DNA from: Deltaproteobacteria bacterium
GTDB taxonomy: Bacteria; Desulfobacterota; Desulfarculia; Adiutricales; Adiutricaceae
Direction: 5' to 3'
Assembly: GCA_031264185.1 (NCBI GenBank)
Contig: JAISEL010000071.1
Coordinates: 1 to 64,000 of the forward strand
Length of the DNA: 64,000 nucleotides
Shown: positions 36,862-45,756 of the stretch, one piece after another
How positions within the stretch are numbered: position 1 is the stretch's first letter
How the letters are laid out: each line of letters starts with the position of its first letter
The notes under the pieces: generated by a model
What the model was told of the DNA's origin: nothing
The model's database searches: none
Seen by the model: the letters and a program-made list of their open reading frames with translations, nothing else
Position numbers and translations under genes: made by a program

Positions 36862-38335
36862 TTATCCACCAAAGTAGGGCTTGTTTCACCGCTTTAATGC
36901 AAATTTAGCTAAAAAAAACAATACGTCGCCAGGTTAGCCGACCGCTAATATTTTAATTAGTTTAGGCCAAGGCCGGAAAAAAGAAAAGCTTTTAACTGTT
37001 TCTCCATCTGGCTCTTTTACTAAATTATAACGTTTTATATTAAATAATAAACCCCTAAATCCCGGCCAGACCGCTTTTCCGGCCGGCCCCGGCTGCAGCT
37101 AAAATCATAACCTGTTCAGTTTCCTGGCCCGGATATATGAAAAAAGCCAGAACATTATTTATCCGGCTGACCTCTGCGCTCCGTCCGCTCAGGCGTCGTC
37201 CGGCCAGATCTCCGGGACCGGATGGCCATGACCGGAATAATGGGATCCTGACTCATGGTCCTGACCATTGGCCCGGTCGCCATACCCGGGGCTGAAACTC
37301 CTGTAAATAAGCCGGCCCTGACTAAGACCTGGGCCATTGTTCCGGTCTTTTTCTTTTTGTTCGTCAGGGCGGCCACTTTTTTCTTTTCAGGGGTTAAATT
37401 ATCCCGGCCGAAAGCAAAAACTTAGTTATTGCCGTTCCGGCTCCGTTTAACCAAGGCCGAGATGTTCTCCGCTGCCAGGCCGGTAACTTTCAGGCCATTT
37501 TTGACCGCCGCCAGAAAAAAGAGGCTGCGGACAGGTCGTCCCGGTTTAAGAGAGGCACTTTAGGTTAAATTGTCAGCTTGCCCTTCCGCCGGCAATGAAG
37601 TTCCAGGGATTTTTGGAAAAAAATACTTTGCCGCCATTAAAGTTTCGGTATCCTGGATAATCCGGGACGGAAACATCAGGGTTCAATAATCCAAGCGCGG
37701 GTTTTAGGATCATTTAGCCAATGTGGTATTTTAACCCATTAATTGGACTAAGTCTAAATTATTTAAGCCAGAGGAAAGGAAATTTATTACTTACGCCGGT
37801 ACCGGAAATTGTTTCATGTTTCTGTTCAATAGCATGAATAATATCCTTATCTTATTAGTAATATAAATAACAGCACCCTGGTTGTGGTATGTTATAATAT
37901 GTCAGTATTTGGAATTTTTGTCTAAAACAGATCCGGTTATCCCCGGCTGCAGTGATATCCTGACTGTATTATGAGGAAACGGAAAACCGGACCCTGGCGT
38001 TAGAACCGAACGAAAATTTTTATGGAGATATTTACGTTTGAACTGAGGACTCGGAATGAGACCTTCAAATATTGAGAAAGGCCCTGAAGGTATAATTATT
38101 TGGGTGTTTTTGCCCAGTACCCAAATCAGCCCTGATTTTATCGCCAACGGCCAAATAAACAAGCTTAAAGTTAATTTTTGGATGTGATTAGATCCTTTAT
38201 ATTAAAACAGCAATAAAACCGGAGCCCAAAATTTATGAATTTCCTCCTCCCGGCCTATCCGGGCAATTACAGCCTCCCCTTGATTTGATCATACCGGACA
38301 ACCGGCTATTATTTGTATTATTTCGCCCGTTCCAA
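36862..38335. other. Long relic region without intact genes
   Basis: About 1.5 kb with short AT-rich patches (36900-36960, 37730-37900). The only protein-like signal is the decayed frame at 37155-37555. Open frames at 37902-38162 and elsewhere have no ribosome site or family. Confidence 0.5.
37155..37555 (-). pseudogene. Decayed reading frame of unknown family
   Basis: One minus-strand frame runs about 130 codons with a single internal TAA at about 37420. Before it: LKPGRPVRSLFFLAAVKNGL and KVTGLAAENISALVKRSRNG. After it: NLTPEKKKVAALTNKKKKTG and TMAQVLVRAGLFTG to a stop at 37155. A further upstream stretch in another frame (NPDVSVPDYPGYRNFNGGKV, at about 37625-37690) may be part of the same gene. 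I do not recognise the family. Confidence 0.4.
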
Positions 38336-38342
38336 AATAAAG

Positions 38343-38790
38343 TCAAGCAACAAGCAGCTGCCTGCCGCTCATTTTCCCGTCAGCAGGTTCCAGTCCGATT
38401 CTGATATTACCTCGGCGGATTATTATGATAATCTATTTCTTTATTGATTTTACCTTATGGTGATTTGTTTGTATCAAAATTATCCGCCGGGGTAATAATA
38501 TCTTTCTGATAAATCGGCTTCAGTGTGATTAAGTTCTGAGAGAACCATCACCGCGTAAGCGCCGGTTCGCTTGTTGCTGTCAGCAAACCGGTGACTGCAA
38601 ACAAGCCCTTAAGCAATCCGCGCTGTCTTTGCAGATGCTGACGGATAAAGCTCTAAGCCGTTAAAGGTCTGAAATTGATTCGACAAAGCGGAGTCAAGCA
38701 AACGTTCATCGCGGATTCCATCCGGCCACCCGTCAGTTTCAACAGTTTTTTGTGCAATCCTATGACCTGCTCCCTGTTCAGAATACTCAT
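38343..38790 (-). pseudogene. doc: Doc (Fic-fold) toxin, frameshifted and interrupted by a hairpin element
   Basis: ATG 38790 overlaps the phd stop (ATGA). The frames read MSILNREQVIGLHKKLLKLT, then after a shift GWPDGIRDERLLDSALSNQF and LYPSASAKTARIA, an in-frame TAA, then HRFADSNKRTGAYAVMVLSE (the Fic-like motif, with Ser where Doc has Gly) and LNHTEADLSER. The frame then enters the hairpin element at 38406-38496. On its far side, IRIGLEPADGKMSGRQLLVA resumes the Doc C-terminus and ends at 38343. Doc phosphorylates EF-Tu; this copy carries at least three separate lesions. Confidence 0.8.
38406..38496. mobile_element. 91-bp hairpin (MITE-like) insertion in doc
   Basis: Inverted arms of 25 bases (38406-38430 and 38472-38496; core CGGCGGAT) pair at 22 of 25 positions around a 41-base AT-rich centre. 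Doc coding sequence is readable on both sides up to the arms, so the element is an insertion. A GATATTA-like motif borders each end and may be a target duplication. No protein is encoded. Confidence 0.72.
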
Positions 38791-39022
38791 TTCGCCAGTT
38801 CTTCAAAAGCGCGGATATGCTCCGCCATTATACCCGCCGCCGCCGCATCAGCGTCAGCTGCGGAAGCGTTTTGCCGGAAAAGGCTGCAGCCCGAAGCTCA
38901 TAGCGCAGGGCACTGTTTTTGAGGATGACTGCCGTTCCTTTCTCGTCCGCCAGCCGGGCGGCCCCTGAAAAGTTTTGATTCGCTTCCGAAATGGAAACGA
39001 GGCTTTCAGCGTTAATTTTCAT
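38787..39022 (-). pseudogene. phd: Phd/YefM-family antitoxin, frameshifted
   Basis: ATG 39022 opens MKINAESLVSISEANQNFSG and ARLADEKGTAVILKN, the DNA-binding N-terminal half of Phd. The frame then drifts (RRRRV, stop at 38828). The neighbouring frame supplies the toxin-binding tail (CRQNASAADADAAAAGIMAE, HIRAFEELAK), whose TGA overlaps the doc ATG. The shift is near 38890. Phd normally represses the pair and blocks Doc. Confidence 0.82.
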
Positions 39023-39753
39023 AGCTCATCTCCGGCCGTAGTACAGCCCGTCATCAGGATAAAAAAACCTAAAGATTTCTGACTGGGAGCATCTAAAAAT
39101 TATCCTCATTTATTGACCTGTGGCTTGGATTAATGCCGTCCGCCTGTACTGAAAGCCAAACCCGGTGTTAATTGACGGAATGAGTATACGCTATTTCATT
39201 CTATTTTTTTAATTTTTCGTTTAATATACAATAGGCTCTGAGCCTCTGGTTCCCTCCTGACGCAGTCCGGAGAGAAACAACCAAAAATAATTGAATATTT
39301 CCTGGCTGATCATCTTTTGGCCAGCTGGCTTTCGGTCTTCTCACACCACAATAACTGCCGCCCCCTGGAAACTAATTTCTTCTCCCGGGGGATTAAAAAC
39401 CATTTCAAGGAAACGGCTTTTTGGTCCGCCCCAAGCCGGAGCAACTAATTTGGCCGCCGGAAGAAACTACGGCTGATTTTTTGGAGCTTTAAAAGATTTC
39501 AGGCCTCTAAACAGAGAAAAACTTTTGGCTTTTATGCTTTTCCGGTTTTAAACACTGGGATCGCTGGGGGGAGCATTTTGATTAGAAACCCGGCCGCCGT
39601 CCTTTTTGACCGAGTGCGGTTTTTTTGTTCAATTTCCGTTCAAAAATTAACCGGGATTTGTTCAGTAATTGTTTAATCTCTGTTCAGTAAATTGTTCAAA
39701 ACTTTCTGAAAAATAAACAATATCCTTTTTGACCGGGCTTTTGGTCCGATAAG
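39023..39753. other. No gene; TGTTCA repeats at the right end
   Basis: No supportable frame. From about 39627 to 39703 the motif GTTCA occurs five times, including two closely matching TGTTCAGTAA copies. A hairpin followed by CTTTTT lies just beyond, at 39787-39812. Confidence 0.45.
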
Positions 39754-40191
39754 TTAAAAAAAGCCCTTCATACCCGTAAAACAGCGCCCTTCAGGCCTCC
39801 GGAAGGGCCTTTTTAGGCCTGTTTTAGGGGGTCTTAATTTATCCCTCTGCCTCCTGACACCCCAAAAACCGGTCCGCAGTTCCCCTTTCAGCCGGTTTTT
39901 AGACATTTTAAAGCCCCCTTGCCGGGGGGTTAAATCCCGTCCGGACCGATTCAATACTACTGGAAAAAATTTTTGTCTCCCAGATGTTCCAGGCTGTCTG
40001 TCCGGGAAAAATTTGTTCAAAACCTGTCTGATTCTCTCGGCCGCCTGTCCTGGATCCCAGCCGGATCCGAGGCTTTGCGGCCTGTTTCTGGACTTTAACC
40101 CCACCGATTTGACCGGTTCCCGGCCCTGTCCGGCCATAAGATTTCTGACCAATTCTTTACGCATCAAACTTTGTTCAAAACTTGTTCAAAT
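39692..40191 (+). repeat. Dispersed TTGTTCAAAAC direct repeats
   Basis: The 11-mer TTGTTCAAAAC occurs at 39692-39702, 40013-40023 and 40171-40181, with a further TTGTTCAAA at 40182. The first and last flank the doubtful frame at 39754-40167. Iteron-like in style, but no replication gene is near. Confidence 0.55.
39754..40167 (-). CDS. Doubtful 137-residue basic frame
   Basis: Open from ATG 40167, very rich in Arg, Lys, Gly and Gln (RKELVRNLMAGQGREPVKS at the start, RRPEGRCFTGMKGFF at the end). It has no clear ribosome site. It lies 43 bases after ald on the same strand and is bracketed by TTGTTCAAAAC repeats. I recognise no family, and it may be a chance frame. Confidence 0.22.
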   Translation of the reverse strand: MMRKELVRNLMAGQGREPVKSVGLKSRNRPQSLGSGWDPGQAAERIRQVLNKFFPDRQPGTSGRQKFFPVVLNRSGRDLTPRQGGFKMSKNRLKGELRTGFWGVRRQRDKLRPPKTGLKRPFRRPEGRCFTGMKGFF

Positions 40192-40210
40192 ACAACTGAG
40201 CCCGGTCTTT

Positions 40211-41329
40211 TCACTTAAGTCCCTGCCGTATATCCTTGAACCGATCCCAGAGATCGAATACTTCGGCCACCGGCCGGATAGTCACATAACCCTGATAAGT
40301 ATTAAGACCCCGTCTTATAGCCGGATTTTCCTGAACCGCTTTTTCCAGGCCGCGGTTAGCCAGCTCCAGGCCGTAACCTAAAGTCGCATGGGTCAGGGCC
40401 ATAGTCGAGGTCCGGGGATAGGCCCCGGGCATGTTGCCGACACAGTAGTGGATCAGACCTTCTGCCGTGTAAACCGGTTTACTGTGGCTGGTCATTTTGG
40501 AGCTTTCAAAACAGCCGCCCTGATCTATGGCCACATCCACCAGAACGCTGCCAGGTTTGATGAGCTTAAGCATGTCGTAGCGGACTATCTTGGGGGCCAC
40601 GGCTCCGGGAATTAAGACAGCCCCGATGATAATGTCGGCCGACTGCAGCTTCTTTTCCAGCATCAGAGGATCGTTAAAGAGGTTCTGGACATTAGACGGC
40701 AGAATACTGTTAAGGTAAGCCAGCCTTTTGGAGTCAACATCTAAGATAGTAACCTGGCATCTTAAGCCGGCCGCCACCATAGCCGCATTCGTGCCCACCG
40801 TTCCGCCGCCTAAAACCAGGACTTCCGATGGGGCCACCCCGGTCACTCCGGTCGGCAGAATTCCGGCTCCGCCTTCGGTAACGGAACTGAAATAAGCTCC
40901 CACCAGAACCGACATCCGGCCGGCCACCTCGCTCATTGGTTTCAAAAGGGGCAGGGTGTCAGCCTCGGTGACGGTCTCGTAAGCCACGCCGGAAATTTTT
41001 CTTTCCAGAAAACTCATGGTCAGATCCCGTTCGGCCGCTAAATGCAGGTAAGTAAAAACTATCTGATTTTCCTGCATCAGCGGATATTCCGGTCTGGTCG
41101 GTTCTTTTACCTTGACGATCATTTCCGAACGCCGCCAGACCGCCGCCCCGCAGTCTAAAATCTCGGCGCCGACCTCCTGATACTGCTCGTCGGGAAAGCC
41201 GGAGCCAAGCCCGGCCCCTTTTTCCACCAGCACCCGGTGACCGGCCCGGCAGTAAGCCATAGCTCCGCCCGGAGTCAGTCCGACTCTGTTTTCGTTATCC
41301 TTGATCTCCTTTGGGCATCCTATGATCAT
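40211..41329 (-). CDS. ald: Alanine dehydrogenase
   Basis: A 372-residue NAD-dependent enzyme converting alanine to pyruvate and ammonium (or back). The N-terminal CPKEIKDNENRVGLTPGGA is canonical. Catalytic Lys is in IVKVKEP, His in YLHLAAE, the dinucleotide-binding loop VLGGGTVGTNAAM, and the active Asp in VDVAIDQGGCFE. Length is normal. It is preceded by a nucleosidase gene 36 bases upstream on the same strand. Together with cstA it points to use of pyruvate/alanine. Confidence 0.97.
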   Translation of the reverse strand: MIIGCPKEIKDNENRVGLTPGGAMAYCRAGHRVLVEKGAGLGSGFPDEQYQEVGAEILDCGAAVWRRSEMIVKVKEPTRPEYPLMQENQIVFTYLHLAAERDLTMSFLERKISGVAYETVTEADTLPLLKPMSEVAGRMSVLVGAYFSSVTEGGAGILPTGVTGVAPSEVLVLGGGTVGTNAAMVAAGLRCQVTILDVDSKRLAYLNSILPSNVQNLFNDPLMLEKKLQSADIIIGAVLIPGAVAPKIVRYDMLKLIKPGSVLVDVAIDQGGCFESSKMTSHSKPVYTAEGLIHYCVGNMPGAYPRTSTMALTHATLGYGLELANRGLEKAVQENPAIRRGLNTYQGYVTIRPVAEVFDLWDRFKDIRQGLK

Positions 41330-41365
41330 ACTTTCACCTTAAATGCGGCTCCAGCAGCTGAGAGC

Positions 41366-42082
41366 CTAAAAAATCAAATCCCAGTTCAGATCCAAAGCTG
41401 AAAGGGCCTCGCCTGCCCTCTGGCCTAAAATCTTGGTCATGTCCTTTTCCAGATCAAAATAATCGCTCAAAGTATCTTCCAGGGTATCGGCCACCACCCT
41501 TAAATGGAGCCACGGCAATCGGGGATTTAAAAGCCCGGCCGTAAAAGAAACGGCTCCTGACTCCATCTCGCAGATCCGGCAGCCGTAAGTCTTGCCGATG
41601 CTCAGCTTTAATGACTGTCCGGCCACAAACGTGTCGGAAGAAAATGTCCGGCCCTGGTAAAAATACATGGGATCTAATTTGGCCAGAAGCTTCTGCGCCG
41701 TGTCCGGAGGGGATTTCAGGACCATTTGAGCCACCCGCTCCGGAGTCGGGGGGCCGTACTCAAAAATCCCGTAAACGCCCACCGTAGTCTCCCCGCACTC
41801 TTCATGCCGCCAGTCGCCGATCAGAGCTTCAGCCGAAGCTACCACGTCACCGGCTTTAAGATCCTTATCCAAAGATCCCGAGGTGCCGGCGGCCAGTAAA
41901 AATGAAAACTCATTAGGGGCTGATAAAAGCCGGGTCAAAGAGATGGCGGCGTTAATTTTTCCGGGTCCGGTCATAAAAAGCCGGGGGGTAAAATTCCGGA
42001 ACGACAGAAGACTTACGGCCTCGGCCACCCCATCGTACTCATTTATAGTTGAAGTTAAAATCAGGACTTCCGGCACAGACAC
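41366..42082 (-). CDS. Nucleoside phosphorylase-superfamily hydrolase (MTA/SAH nucleosidase or futalosine hydrolase type)
   Basis: A 238-residue protein of the PNP/UDP family. It begins EVLILTSTINEYDGVAEAVS. The catalytic Glu region reads CEMESGAVSFTAG, and RVVADTLED carries the Asp that protonates the leaving base in nucleosidases. MtnN would recycle methylthioadenosine and S-adenosylhomocysteine; MqnB would act in futalosine-route menaquinone synthesis. The sequence alone does not separate these. It starts at ATG 42082 and lies 36 bases before ald. Confidence 0.75.
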   Translation of the reverse strand: MSVPEVLILTSTINEYDGVAEAVSLLSFRNFTPRLFMTGPGKINAAISLTRLLSAPNEFSFLLAAGTSGSLDKDLKAGDVVASAEALIGDWRHEECGETTVGVYGIFEYGPPTPERVAQMVLKSPPDTAQKLLAKLDPMYFYQGRTFSSDTFVAGQSLKLSIGKTYGCRICEMESGAVSFTAGLLNPRLPWLHLRVVADTLEDTLSDYFDLEKDMTKILGQRAGEALSALDLNWDLIF

Positions 42083-42335
42083 CTCTTTTTAGGGCAGTAT
42101 CCTCCCTGGTTTTTAAACTGAACAGTTTAGGCGGGGCATTATATTTTTTTAAAATTAACTGCCCTCCGTCCATATATTGTATTTAATTTTGTCTTTAATA
42201 ATATACATTTATGTTTACGGCGTCAAGAGCCGGATGGCCGGGCGGAGTAATACAAAGCTGCGGTTTTTCTGACTTTTTCCTTATTAAAAAAGACTGCCAT
42301 GCCCCTGAGGCAGGATTGGGGGGCTTAATGCTTTC

Positions 42336-43544
42336 TCACTCTAATCTTTCCAAACTCAAGACCACCGGCAGCGTGGAGCCGAAATCAGACAGCTTAAAAT
42401 TGCCCAGAGCGCTGTGGGCATAGGTTCCTGATTCGGGCCAAAAACCGGGCTCTTTTGCCTCTCCGGAATTATCGGACCCGCAATTCCTGTTCCAAGACCA
42501 CTGGGTTTCCAGACCGCCGTCCAGCCCTACAGCCTTTTGAAGTCCCAAATCCCGGGTCAGGACGGCCAGATCGAAGACAGACACGGCGCCGGGGGCGAAA
42601 ATGATCCAGACAAAGCCGGCCTTATCCAGACCCACCAGCGTCCGGCTGGCCAGGTGATCGCTGTTTCTGACCCGGATATTTCGGTTCCGGTCTAAAAGCA
42701 TATAGGACTGCAAAATACTGGCCGATTCCCCAAAGAGAGGATCTTTTAAATCCGGAGAATCAAGGATATCCAGACCGCCGGCCGTCTGGGCCAGAAACCC
42801 CTGATAAGTTTTATGTATTCTTTTCTCCAGGATAATTCCGTCCCTTTTCGCATAACCCATCGGCCTCCGGTCGGGATAATACTGGCCCCCGTTAAAGATG
42901 AGCCTGGAGTACGGAAGCCTTTGGGACCAGACGCGGATATCGGCCCCCCCGGCTCCCCGGAAGCGCTCTTCGCCTTCGTAATAAGGCCTTAAAGTAAATT
43001 TCCGGGGATCAGCCCGGAAAATAATGAGTTCGGCCGGACCCAGCCTTAAGCCGTAGTTAGTCTTGACCCGGGCCGTGTCCAAGCCTTCTTCCAGGTTCTG
43101 AAACTGCGGTTTTTCGGTTTTTGGGTTTAAATCAAGCAGCTCTAAAACCCTGGCCAGCAGTCTTTCTTCTTCCCGGACTGTTTTGGGCCCTTTTAAATTC
43201 ACGGTCCCAAAAGGCTTTTGGTCACTTAATATCTCCCGCCCCAGCTCCCAGAGAGACAGTCTTTCCGGCCGGCCGGACATTTTGGCCATGGTGGCCTTTA
43301 ACGTATAGCCTGGCTGACCTTCCTGGGCTATAATCAGTTCCCGGCTAAGATCATTGTCCAGGTTCAGGCTCTGAATATAGCCCCCCAGAGCCCAAATGAG
43401 CGCCGGAAGATCCGGCCGGCCGGCCGTCTTTCCGGACTTCCCGCCCGAATCAGCCCCGTAAAGAGGCAGTGTCTGGGCCAGCAGACCAATAATCAGGCCC
43501 AACCGCCCGAGGAAAGAAAAAATTTGGCAAATAAACCGGAACAT
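42336..43544 (-). CDS. Exported phosphodiester glycosidase-family (NAGPA-like) protein
   Basis: A 402-residue protein with an N-terminal signal (LGRLGLIIGLLAQTLPLYG). From about 165 it carries the NAGPA fold seen in bacterial phosphodiester glycosidase proteins: LIFNGGQYYPDRRPMGYAKR, the ASRTLVGLDKAGFVWIIF strand and DLAVLTRDLGLQKAVGLDGG. The N-terminal 160 residues form a separate helical region with FGTVNLKGPKTVREEERLLA. Likely periplasmic, possibly acting on cell-envelope glycan phosphodiesters; substrate unknown. It is divergent from folD. Confidence 0.78.
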   Translation of the reverse strand: MFRFICQIFSFLGRLGLIIGLLAQTLPLYGADSGGKSGKTAGRPDLPALIWALGGYIQSLNLDNDLSRELIIAQEGQPGYTLKATMAKMSGRPERLSLWELGREILSDQKPFGTVNLKGPKTVREEERLLARVLELLDLNPKTEKPQFQNLEEGLDTARVKTNYGLRLGPAELIIFRADPRKFTLRPYYEGEERFRGAGGADIRVWSQRLPYSRLIFNGGQYYPDRRPMGYAKRDGIILEKRIHKTYQGFLAQTAGGLDILDSPDLKDPLFGESASILQSYMLLDRNRNIRVRNSDHLASRTLVGLDKAGFVWIIFAPGAVSVFDLAVLTRDLGLQKAVGLDGGLETQWSWNRNCGSDNSGEAKEPGFWPESGTYAHSALGNFKLSDFGSTLPVVLSLERLE

Positions 43545-43725
43545 GATAGAGTCTTGTCAAGTTTTCTTTTAAAGTGTTTTTTTAAAGTTCTGAGCCGAAG
43601 ATTATGCTCTAGTAAGGGCTGACCTTTGACCAGTAAAATACGGCCTCTGGGTCAAAAAAGACCTTAAAACTTCTTTTTTCTATTTTAACATATCTTTACT
43701 GTTTTACGACCAGTTACTGAAATCT

Positions 43726-43745
43726 GCCCCTCCGGGGCCTTTTTA
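43726..43745 (+). terminator. Possible leader terminator before folD
   Basis: A short hairpin GCCCC-TCC-GGGGC is followed by CTTTTTT, about 60 bases upstream of the folD ribosome site (AAGGAG). It lies between divergent genes, so it could be an attenuator for folD. Short stem; low confidence. Confidence 0.35.
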
Positions 43746-43802
43746 CCCGGATTGATTCCGGCCGGGCTGTAGCCCTTATTTCACAAGGAGACGTTTTAGG
43801 AT

Positions 43803-44663
43803 ATGACCGCAACAATCGTCAAAGGCCAACCTGTGGCCAATATCATTCAGGAAGAACTCGCAGCCAAAGTCAAAACTCTGCAGGCCAAAGGGATCAACCC
43901 GAAGCTGGCTGTGGTTCTGGCCGGCGGCAACGAGGCCTCTAAGGTCTACGCCAATTCCAAGAAGAAAGTAGCCGATAAGATGGGGATCCAGTTCGAGCTG
44001 ACTACCAAGCCCGACGATGTGACCACCGAAGAGCTTCTGGCCCTGCTTGATAAGTTAAACGCCGATCCCAGTGTTCACGGCATTCTGGTGGAACTGCCCC
44101 TGCCCAAAGGCGTGGCCAAGGAACCGGTCATGAATCGGATTAATCCCAAAAAGGACGTGGACGGCGTTAACCCGATCAACCGCGGCTACCTTTTGGGCGG
44201 TCAGGAGAAGCTGGCTATCGTTCCGGCCACTCCCATGTCCTGTATTGAACTGATCCAGCGTTCCGGGGTTAACCTAAAAGGCGCCTTGGTGGCCTTGCTT
44301 GGCCGGGGCGATACTGTCGGACGCCCTCTGGCCAGCTTACTGCTTAACCGCGACGCCACCGTTACGATGTGCCATACCAAGACCAAAGACGTGGCCAGTA
44401 TCACCAAAAAGGCCGAGATCGTCGTAGCCGCTGCCGGTTCGGCAGCCTTTGTCAAACCCGAGATGCTCTCCCCGGGTCAGTTTGTGGTTGACGTCGGCAT
44501 CAACGCCAAGCCGGACGGCAGCGGCATCTGCGGCGACGTCGACCCGGCGGCGGCCGAGGTGGTCGGCTCCCTGACTCCGGTGCCCGGCGGGGTCGGCTCC
44601 CTGACCACTACCATCATTATGGGCAACTTACTTAAGGCCATTGAAATCCAGGGTCTGGGCTGA
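43803..44663 (+). CDS. folD: Bifunctional methylene-THF dehydrogenase/methenyl-THF cyclohydrolase FolD
   Basis: A 286-residue C1-folate enzyme. The Tyr and Lys of the active site are in VYANSKKK, and the Asp motif in KKDVDGVNP. GRGDTVGRPLA is the NADP loop (family usual G-RS--VG-P), and PVPGGVGSLT is near the end. The loop that is normally LVQLPLP reads LVELPLP, so the conserved Gln is Glu. FchA follows 78 bases later with a terminator hairpin between. In acetogens FolD and FchA together handle the methenyl-methylene-THF steps. The Gln-to-Glu change may shift activity towards dehydrogenase, with FchA doing the hydrolysis (inference). Confidence 0.95.
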   Translation: MTATIVKGQPVANIIQEELAAKVKTLQAKGINPKLAVVLAGGNEASKVYANSKKKVADKMGIQFELTTKPDDVTTEELLALLDKLNADPSVHGILVELPLPKGVAKEPVMNRINPKKDVDGVNPINRGYLLGGQEKLAIVPATPMSCIELIQRSGVNLKGALVALLGRGDTVGRPLASLLLNRDATVTMCHTKTKDVASITKKAEIVVAAAGSAAFVKPEMLSPGQFVVDVGINAKPDGSGICGDVDPAAAEVVGSLTPVPGGVGSLTTTIIMGNLLKAIEIQGLG

Positions 44664-44687
44664 GTCACAGCCGCTTCCTGATCAGTG

Positions 44688-44721
44688 GCGGCCCCGGCCG
44701 AATCGGGGCCGCTATTTTTTT
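44688..44721 (+). terminator. Strong terminator between folD and fchA
   Basis: Nine-base GC arms (GCGGCCCCG, CGGGGCCGC), a 7-base loop, then TATTTTTTT. It sits 21 bases before the fchA start and just before its AAGGAG, so fchA needs read-through or its own promoter. Confidence 0.88.
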
Positions 44722-44741
44722 GATTATGCAAGGAGAAAATC

Positions 44742-45380
44742 ATGTCCAGCAATCTGCCGGTCTATGACATGACCATCGGCGAATTTCTGAAAATTGCCTG
44801 TTCCAACTCCCACGTCCCGGGAGGCGGCAATGTTTCAGCCGTCGTGGCCACCTTAGGGGCCTCCATGGGGGCCATGGTGGCCAGCTTAACCAAAGGCAAA
44901 AAAGGCTACGAAGATTTCCAGGCCGAAAACGAGGCCATCCTGAAGGCCTTTTTAGACGGCATTGAGGAGTTGAAGGTCCAGACCTTAGGCGACATCCAGG
45001 CCTTTGACGAGTATATGGAAGTTTTTAAGCTGCCCAAAGACACTGAGGAGCAAAAAGCCCAGAGAGCCAAAGCCATCCAGGCCGCCGGCCAGAAAGCGAC
45101 TATGGCTCCTCTCTCCGTCTGCCGGACCTGCCTGAAACTCCTTAAAGTGGCCGGCAGCCTGGCTCCCAAAGGCAACAAAGGGGCCATCAGCGACTGCGGG
45201 GTCTGCGCCATTATTCTGGAATCGGCTATCCGGGCGGCCATGCTGTCGGTTGATATTAACCTGCCGGGCCTTAAGGATACCGCCTTTGTGGAAAGCGTTA
45301 AAAACGAGAGAGCGGCCATCTTTGTGGAAGCGGAAGAGCTTAAAATTGACATCCTCTGCCACATGAGAGCCCGCTGGTAA
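44742..45380 (+). CDS. fchA: Cyclodeaminase/cyclohydrolase family protein FchA
   Basis: A 212-residue helical protein of the formiminotransferase-cyclodeaminase family. Marks are CSNSHVPGGGNVSAVVATLG near the N-terminus, LTKGKKGYEDF, and GAISDCGVCAIILESAIRAA near 147-166. Stand-alone versions are methenyl-THF cyclohydrolases in the Wood-Ljungdahl pathway or formimino-THF cyclodeaminases in histidine or purine breakdown. The neighbouring folD favours methenyl-THF cyclohydrolase. AAGGAG lies about 9 bases before ATG 44742. Confidence 0.85.
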   Translation: MSSNLPVYDMTIGEFLKIACSNSHVPGGGNVSAVVATLGASMGAMVASLTKGKKGYEDFQAENEAILKAFLDGIEELKVQTLGDIQAFDEYMEVFKLPKDTEEQKAQRAKAIQAAGQKATMAPLSVCRTCLKLLKVAGSLAPKGNKGAISDCGVCAIILESAIRAAMLSVDINLPGLKDTAFVESVKNERAAIFVEAEELKIDILCHMRARW

Positions 45381-45430
45381 AAACCCGGCCCCCTGAGAGC
45401 CCTTTTATAAAGTTTTAATTTTTAAAGGGC

Positions 45431-45459
45431 TTGACAAGCGGGGGCCTTTATGTTTTAAT
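45431..45459 (+). promoter_or_regulatory. Sigma-70-type promoter for rpmE-prfA-prmC
   Basis: TTGACA (45431-45436), a 17-base spacer, TTTAAT (45454-45459), about 70 bases before rpmE. Confidence 0.72.
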
Positions 45460-45528
45460 ATCAGATTAGCCTCTTTTGAGGGGGGAAGAGTTTTCTTCGG
45501 GACATTTTATACTTACAGGCCGCCAATT

Positions 45529-45756
45529 ATGAAAAAAGATATCCATCCTGCCTATAAAAATATAACCGCCACCTGCGCCTGCGGCCAGGAGTTTGAAACC
45601 GGCTCCGTGCTGGACAGTATTAAGGTGGAAATCTGCTCGGCCTGCCACCCTTTCTTTACCGGCAAGCAAAAACTGGTGGACACGGCCGGACGGGTGGAGA
45701 AATTTAACCGCAAATACGCCAACGGCCCCCAGCCCCAAGGCCGTAAAAAGAAATAA
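45529..45756 (+). CDS. rpmE: Ribosomal protein L31 (zinc-binding form)
   Basis: A 75-residue large-subunit protein. [10 protein letters not shown] is canonical. Four cysteines in TCACGQEF and EICSACHPF form the zinc ribbon. [21 protein letters not shown] is the ribosome-binding end, followed by a basic tail. The next gene is prfA, the common rpmE-prfA-prmC order. Confidence 0.97.
   Translation: MKKDIHPAYKNITATCACGQEFETGSVLDSIKVEICSACHPFFTGKQKLVDTAGRVEKFNRKYANGPQPQGRKKK

Noticed and set aside
39627-40191. CRISPR-like array
   Set aside because: The repeated units are only 5-11 bases with irregular spacing, unlike CRISPR repeats and spacers, and no cas genes are near.
43545-43802. Tetrahydrofolate riboswitch before folD
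   Set aside because: I looked for the known THF-riboswitch pattern and could not see it; only a short hairpin with a T-run is present.
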